Position numbers and translations under genes: made by a program
Notes under the pieces: model-generated
Databases searched by the model: none
What the model was told of the DNA's origin: nothing
The model's input: the letters and a program-made list of their open reading frames with translations, nothing else
NCBI GenBank assembly: GCA_002371335.1
Contig: DFHP01000033.1
Span: 1 to 10,673 of the forward strand
Direction: 5' to 3'
Length of the DNA stretch: 10,673 nt
From: Eubacterium sp. UBA3720
Lineage (GTDB): Bacteria > Bacillota > Clostridia > Lachnospirales > Lachnospiraceae
Part shown: one piece after another, positions 6,978 to 10,673 of the stretch
Position numbering within the stretch: position 1 is the stretch's first letter
How the letters are laid out: every line of letters starts with the position of its first letter

Positions 6978-7862
6978 CTATTTCTCTACCGTAACATTTG
7001 AGATTTTTTCATAATATTTGACAATCGCGCTGTGATCCTCCGCCGCGCATCCATCATTCTTCAATGCCTGCATGATTTCCATTACCTGAGAAGTCAGAGG
7101 CAGGGAAGTGCTGGTCGCATGTGCTGCATTCAGCGCATTAGCCAGATCCTTAATGTGAAGTTCGATCCGGAATCCGGGTTTAAAATTGTGCGCCATCATC
7201 ATCGGAGCCTTCGCATCCAGCACCGTTGATCCTGCCAGACCGCCGCGGACAGCCTGATATACCAGCTCCGGATCTACACCATTCTTGACAGCCAGTGTCA
7301 GTGCCTCCGAAACAGCAGCGATGTTCAGTGCAACGACGACCTGGTTCGCCAGCTTCGCCACATTTCCGGAGCCCAGCTCACCAACATAGACAACTGATCC
7401 TGCCACGGTCATCAAAAGATCATAATACTTATCAAAATTCTCCTTCGAACCTCCCACCATAACAGAAAGTGTCCCGTCGATTGCCTTCGGCTCCCCGCCG
7501 CTCACCGGCGCATCCATCATCTCAATTCCCTTTTTCGAAAGCTCCGCCCCAATCGACTTGCTCTCGACCGGATCGATGGAACTCATATCGATCACAATAG
7601 TTCCCGCTTTCGCGGTTTCAGCGATCCCGCCCTCTCCCAGGCATACGGCGCGAACATGCGGAGAGTTTGGAAGCATGGTAATAATGACCTCGCACTGTCC
7701 GGCCACATCAGCCGTCGACGACCCTTTAGCGGCTCCTTCCGCAGCCACCTCATCCATCTTCTTCACATCATGATCAAACACCACGAGATCATATCCGGCC
7801 TTCACCAGATTTTTGCTCATTGGCTTACCCATAATACCCAGTCCAATAAATCCGATTTTCAT
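6978..7862 (-). CDS. garR: Tartronate semialdehyde reductase (GarR)
   Basis: GarR reduces tartronate semialdehyde (2-hydroxy-3-oxopropionate) to D-glycerate with NAD(P)H. At 294 residues it has the same length as E. coli GarR and closely matches it from memory along the whole protein. The Rossmann dinucleotide motif GLGIMGKPMSKNL is at 7-19, the substrate-binding DAPVSGGEPKAIDGTL at 117-132, and the beta-hydroxyacid dehydrogenase catalytic segment GSGNVAKLANQ at 164-174, with catalytic Lys170 and Asn174. The all-alpha C-terminal dimer domain includes RGGLAGSTVLDAKAP and FRIELHIKDLANAL. It is the first gene of the operon, preceded by the 375-bp control region and an AGGAGGT ribosome site about nine bases before the ATG. 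Its presence defines the downstream route as aldol cleavage rather than the 2-oxoglutarate semialdehyde route. A 3-hydroxyisobutyrate dehydrogenase is the paralogue that could be confused with it. Confidence 0.94.
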   Translation of the reverse strand: MKIGFIGLGIMGKPMSKNLVKAGYDLVVFDHDVKKMDEVAAEGAAKGSSTADVAGQCEVIITMLPNSPHVRAVCLGEGGIAETAKAGTIVIDMSSIDPVESKSIGAELSKKGIEMMDAPVSGGEPKAIDGTLSVMVGGSKENFDKYYDLLMTVAGSVVYVGELGSGNVAKLANQVVVALNIAAVSEALTLAVKNGVDPELVYQAVRGGLAGSTVLDAKAPMMMAHNFKPGFRIELHIKDLANALNAAHATSTSLPLTSQVMEIMQALKNDGCAAEDHSAIVKYYEKISNVTVEK

Positions 7863-7935
7863 TTTTGTTTACCTCCTGTTTGTGATGATTTTTTCTTGCT
7901 GGTTACATTTTATTAACCCCTCAGGCGATAAACTA

Positions 7936-7964
7936 TTGACAGGATGCCCTATATCATCCGTCAA
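7936..7964. promoter_or_regulatory. Imperfect dyad, candidate operator for the operon
   Basis: TTGACAGGATG (7936-7946) and CATCCGTCAA (7955-7964) are inverted copies except for one missing base in the right arm, with an eight-base spacer. It lies about 75-100 bases before the garR start. A Fis-type helix-turn-helix dimer such as the neighbouring regulator binds inverted repeats, so this is the best candidate site for it. On the minus strand the hairpin is not followed by a T-run, which argues against a terminator. Confidence 0.4.
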
Positions 7965-8186
7965 ATTTTTCACAGGAATACATTTTTTCAAATACCGAAA
8001 GAAAATTTGCAGTTTCTTCTCCCTTTCTTTCATTTTTATAAAACGTTAATAGCTCATTCACTTTTCCGCGCAAAAAAAAGTGTAAAAATGCAACCCTCAT
8101 TTCAACATTTGAAAAATTGTCGCACTTTCACGAAATTCAGAGGTGATTTTTTGTTAAGCCATAGGAAACAGCAATTTCCTGCAACT

Positions 8187-8224
8187 AAAAAAAGCCATGC
8201 TGCTGGCGAATCCAACAGCATGGC
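8187..8224 (-). terminator. Intrinsic terminator of the regulator gene
   Basis: On the minus strand a 13-bp stem (arms 8212-8224 and 8194-8206, GCCATGCTG paired with CAGCATGGC at the base, one G-T wobble near the loop) closes a five-base loop and is followed by seven T (8187-8193). It begins 13 bases after the regulator stop codon. It should end transcription before the sugar-acid operon, so the operon needs its own promoter in 7863-8186. Confidence 0.92.
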
Positions 8225-8237
8225 AATACCCTGTTCT

Positions 8238-10154
8238 TTATCTGTAATTTGCCTCAATACCATATTTTTTCATCCGTCTCCAGAGAGTTGTGGTGCTGAT
8301 TCCAAGCTCTCTGGCCGCCAGCTCCCGGTTTCCGTGATGTTTTTCCAGTACATCACCAAGTTCGACGGCCTCCGGCGACTTATAGATTACAAGCTTATCT
8401 TCCCCTTTCGTCTCCCGGATATGCGGATACAGCTCGCTGTAGAGATTCTGGATGCGCGCCTCATCCACTACTCTTTTTTGCGAGGTAATCACCAGACGCT
8501 CGAAAAAAGCATTCAGCTGGATCAGATTGCCTTTCCATTGGAGCATTTTGATCTTTTCAACCGCCCCATCCGTCATCACCAGACGCCGGCTGTACCTTCC
8601 GGCATATCTTTTCACAAGTTTATCAAGATAATACATCAGATCTTCCGGCCTCTGATTGAGATTCGGAACATCAATCGTCAGTCCCTGCAGCAGATAATAT
8701 AATTCATCGCTGAAATTCCCGTTTTCAACCAAATACCTCAGATTCATTTTTGCAGATATCATAAGGCGCACATCCAGGTTGTTCATCGGTTGAATATCTG
8801 TCTTTGTATAAGAATGTGAGAACAATGTCCGGCAAATCTGTTGCTGAGTCCGCAGGGTCAGGTACTCGGCTCCCTTTAAAAATATCGTCCCGTGATTGGC
8901 GTTGATCAAAGCCCCTTTTCTCTTGCTGCCGGAATCATCGGTGTCCGGATCACCTCCGAATAAGGTCTCCATCTGCTGCGCCTTGTCCATGCCTGTCAGA
9001 TCAATACTGACAAACGGGCCGGCCTTTCGGGCACTGTTATTATGAATTGCCTCTGCGATCAGATAATATTCCGTTCCTTCTTCTGCGTACAGAAGAACCG
9101 GGCTGTCCGACAGGGCATATTCCTGTGCCTGTTCCAGCACCTCCTTCATCTGTTCATTCTCCGTCCGGATACTTTGAAACGATGCATTCGCAGAGAAACC
9201 ATGCAGGAACATATCTCTTCTTCTGCTCTCGGCTCTGCGCATCTGCTCGTTGTCTTCCCGGTGCATAGACAAGATTGCCCCTGTAATCTGGTCATCATAC
9301 TGGATCGGTGCGATCATCAGCATCCACACCTGATTTCTGATCAATACCGAAATCGCGTATTCATCCCGCTTCCCCGTCAGAATCGTATTGACCGCCTTCA
9401 TATCAAATTCCGGAAAAATCTCCGTGACCGGATGTCCAATCACATCTTCCGAATTCCTGCCGATCAGATTTTCAATCAGCCTGTTGACAACAATGATTTT
9501 TCCTTCCCGGTTCACTTTTATGATGCCATTAAAATTGGTGTCAAGCATCGTTTCGAACTGCGCCGCATTCTGCTTTTCCACCTCGACTGCAAATGCCATC
9601 TGCTTCGCCGACTGCAGCGCATCTTCAATCGACTCCTCCGTAGAATCATAAAAAAGTGCAGGATACCCCATCTTCTCCGCTTCCCGGCAGCACACCTCTC
9701 CTCCGATAATCAGATCCGGCTTCTCTTTAGAAAGCCCGTCCAGCTTTTGCGTGATATCCTCCATTTTGTCGATCCATGCAATCTGAAGCCGGACGTCAAA
9801 GAGTTCCTCCATGCGGGAAATGTCGCAAAGCATATTTCGAAATGCGACCAGTCCGATCGTGGGGTTCGCCTTTTTTATCATTGTCTTTGCTTTTTTCAAC
9901 AAAAGCCCGATTTCCTGGGCATGCAGACGGATTTCCACCAGCGGAATATTCGTATATTCCTTAATCAGTTTTGCCTGATATCCCCGGGCAACTATAATAT
10001 GCGCTCCTGCCTCCACAGCAGCGCGCGCCTCCTTCACGGTGTCGACAGACCGGATCACCTTCATGTAATCCACATCAAAATGACGTCTCTTCACCACGCT
10101 GCGGGCAGTATCCAGCATATCTTCATTCGGAACAAGCAATGCGATTTTTGCCAT
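8238..10154 (-). CDS. PrpR_N-PAS-degenerate AAA+-Fis transcriptional regulator
   Basis: This 638-residue regulator has the build of a sigma-54 activator. Residues about 5-185 form a PrpR-type N-terminal sensor (compare propionate regulator PrpR), about 186-205 a helical linker, 198-300 a PAS domain (NFNGIIKVNREGKIIVVN), about 325-560 an AAA+-like region, and 598-633 a Fis-type helix-turn-helix (NRELAARELGISTTTLWRR) that looks intact. The AAA+ signatures are lost. Walker A (GExGTGKE) reads AEEGTEYY (357-364), Walker B (LFLDE) reads IFLKGA (424-429), the GAFTGA loop after LFG (398-400) is replaced by an acidic insert, and the arginine-finger segment FRxDLYYRL reads FSDELYYLL. It should therefore neither hydrolyse ATP nor remodel sigma-54, and probably works with the housekeeping polymerase. 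Being upstream of the operon, it likely senses an aldarate or breakdown product. The start at 10152-10154 has GAGAGGTGG before it; upstream in-frame ATGs have no ribosome site. Confidence 0.85.
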   Translation of the reverse strand: MAKIALLVPNEDMLDTARSVVKRRHFDVDYMKVIRSVDTVKEARAAVEAGAHIIVARGYQAKLIKEYTNIPLVEIRLHAQEIGLLLKKAKTMIKKANPTIGLVAFRNMLCDISRMEELFDVRLQIAWIDKMEDITQKLDGLSKEKPDLIIGGEVCCREAEKMGYPALFYDSTEESIEDALQSAKQMAFAVEVEKQNAAQFETMLDTNFNGIIKVNREGKIIVVNRLIENLIGRNSEDVIGHPVTEIFPEFDMKAVNTILTGKRDEYAISVLIRNQVWMLMIAPIQYDDQITGAILSMHREDNEQMRRAESRRRDMFLHGFSANASFQSIRTENEQMKEVLEQAQEYALSDSPVLLYAEEGTEYYLIAEAIHNNSARKAGPFVSIDLTGMDKAQQMETLFGGDPDTDDSGSKRKGALINANHGTIFLKGAEYLTLRTQQQICRTLFSHSYTKTDIQPMNNLDVRLMISAKMNLRYLVENGNFSDELYYLLQGLTIDVPNLNQRPEDLMYYLDKLVKRYAGRYSRRLVMTDGAVEKIKMLQWKGNLIQLNAFFERLVITSQKRVVDEARIQNLYSELYPHIRETKGEDKLVIYKSPEAVELGDVLEKHHGNRELAARELGISTTTLWRRMKKYGIEANYR

Positions 10155-10206
10155 GTGCCACCTCTCATCACTTTTTTCCTTATCATACTTTTCCGGTACT
10201 AACATC

Positions 10207-10235
10207 AGGATAATGCGATCCGGCGGAGGCTTCAA
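10207..10235 (-). promoter_or_regulatory. Possible promoter of the regulator gene
   Basis: TTGAAG (10230-10235) and TATCCT (10207-10212) on the minus strand are 17 bases apart, each matching four of six consensus bases. They lie in the 123-bp gap between the dehydrogenase stop and the regulator start. No terminator hairpin with a T-run is visible in that gap, so read-through from the dehydrogenase gene is equally possible. Confidence 0.3.
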
Positions 10236-10277
10236 ACTTCGTCGCGAGTTTGGGCTCATGACGAAAAACAATTCTTA

Positions 10278-10673
10278 TTACAGAAAAGCACCATTGCAGA
10301 CCTGTATTACCTGTCCCTTCACATGTTTTCCCATATCCGAAGCAAGAAAGAGGCATGCATTGGCCTGGTCGATCGGATCACATTCAGGACCGGGGAAATA
10401 AACAAAATGCTTACTGTATTCGAGCATCTTCGCTCCACCCGGCTGTTCGCCGGCTTTATTTGCAAGATGTGCCGGAGTAACCGTTGCACCCGGAGCTACT
10501 GCATTGATCCGGATGTTTGTATCAATCAGCCTCATAGCGACATTCTTAGTCAATGTGTTAATGGCACCCTTGGATGATGTATAGGACGCCCCACAGAAAG
10601 GACGGTCTCCATTGACCGAAGAAATATTGATGATACATCCTTCATTTTTCGGAAGGAAGATCTTTAATGACTC
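10278..10673 (-). CDS. Short-chain dehydrogenase/reductase, 5' end beyond window
   Basis: These are the last 131 residues of an NAD(P)-dependent short-chain dehydrogenase (SDR); the N-terminal Rossmann half with the cofactor glycine motif lies outside. The frame is open to the window edge, so the internal TTG near 10553 is not its start. The catalytic Ser is in IINISSVNG and the catalytic Tyr-Lys pair in SYTSSKGA, about 25-35 residues into the visible part. The downstream segment IRINAVAPGATVTP is the usual SDR substrate/cofactor wall, and DQANACLFLASDMGKHVKGQVIQV is the typical classical-SDR C-terminus, here ending CNGAFL where most have a V-D-G-G. The substrate cannot be told from this part. 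Its position 123 bases before the regulator hints at a link with sugar-acid metabolism, but that is only proximity. Confidence 0.85.
   Translation of the reverse strand, partial: ESLKIFLPKNEGCIINISSVNGDRPFCGASYTSSKGAINTLTKNVAMRLIDTNIRINAVAPGATVTPAHLANKAGEQPGGAKMLEYSKHFVYFPGPECDPIDQANACLFLASDMGKHVKGQVIQVCNGAFL

Larger units (their letters stand above)
7863..8237. promoter_or_regulatory. AT-rich control region upstream of the sugar-acid operon
   Basis: This 375-bp region has no gene. It contains the terminator of the upstream regulator (8187-8224) and, beyond it, several inverted repeats: TTTCAA-CAT-TTGAAA (8100-8114), CACTTTT...AAAAGTG (8059-8082), a long imperfect dyad (7936-7964) and GGTTA-N8-TAACC (7901-7918). 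The garR promoter must lie here, but I find no hexamer pair with good spacing; candidate -10 boxes (TTAATA near 7913, TATTAA near 8047) lack a good -35, which would fit an activator-dependent promoter. I looked for a -24/-12 sigma-54 promoter on the minus strand and found none. Confidence 0.5.

Noticed and set aside
7863..8237. Sigma-54 (-24/-12) promoter for the operon
   Set aside because: The upstream regulator resembles sigma-54 activators, so I looked for GG-N10-GC with TGGCAC/TTGC context on the minus strand; the nearest, around TTGCAT at 8087-8092, lacks the upstream GG at the right distance.
9042..10202. 386-codon plus-strand open frame opposite the regulator
   Set aside because: It is fully antisense to a gene with clear domains, its protein is rich in His, Arg and Cys without any recognisable motif, and it has no ribosome site; it is a shadow.
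10155..10271. 39-codon N-terminal extension of the regulator
   Set aside because: The extension resembles no domain, no ribosome site precedes its ATGs, and the PrpR-type domain begins directly at the later ATG, which follows GAGAGGTGG.
1..10673. Defence island, phage, transposon or CRISPR content
   Set aside because: No transposase, integrase, nuclease, terminal inverted repeats or spaced direct-repeat array is visible; the sirtuin is of the metabolic/redox class M type and not a Sir2-domain defence effector.

Overview
The window is about 10.7 kb of bacterial DNA with moderate GC, and every supported gene lies on the minus strand. Strong AGGAGG-type ribosome sites, sigma-A-like promoters, AT-rich intergenic gaps and the gene families suggest a Firmicute, most likely a gut-type Clostridium/Lachnospiraceae. 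That assignment is an inference from style and content; there is no rRNA or marker gene here.

Reading in the direction of transcription (right to left), the window opens with the 3' part of a short-chain dehydrogenase gene (10278-10673, runs off the edge). A 638-residue regulator follows (8238-10154): a PrpR-type sensor domain, a PAS domain, a sigma-54-activator-like AAA+ domain and a Fis-type helix-turn-helix. It ends at a strong intrinsic terminator (8187-8224). A 375-bp AT-rich control region (7863-8237) separates it from a five-gene operon for the C6 sugar acids D-glucarate and galactarate (6978-7862 to 1636-3156): garR (tartronate semialdehyde reductase), a GntP-family permease, gudD (glucarate dehydratase), a DHDPS/N-acetylneuraminate-lyase-family aldolase or dehydratase, and garD (galactarate dehydratase). 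GudD and GarD both yield 5-keto-4-deoxy-D-glucarate. The DHDPS-family enzyme probably splits it to pyruvate and tartronate semialdehyde, and GarR reduces the latter to glycerate. The glycerate kinase is not in the window.

To the left of the operon is a small four-helix membrane protein of the DUF2798 family (938-1396) with its own promoter. After it comes the 5' part of a sirtuin gene (1-738) of the class M type, in which the catalytic histidine is replaced by glutamine. The sirtuin gene has a well-formed promoter whose -35 box sits inside a perfect 10-bp inverted repeat, a likely operator.

Three points deserve most attention. The AAA+ domain of the regulator has lost its Walker A, Walker B, GAFTGA and arginine-finger signatures although the frame is intact. 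The operon uses a GntP permease and a DHDPS-family lyase where E. coli uses an MFS carrier and GarL. The sirtuin gene has a dyad operator with a third half-site downstream. I found no mobile elements, CRISPR arrays, tRNAs or rRNAs.
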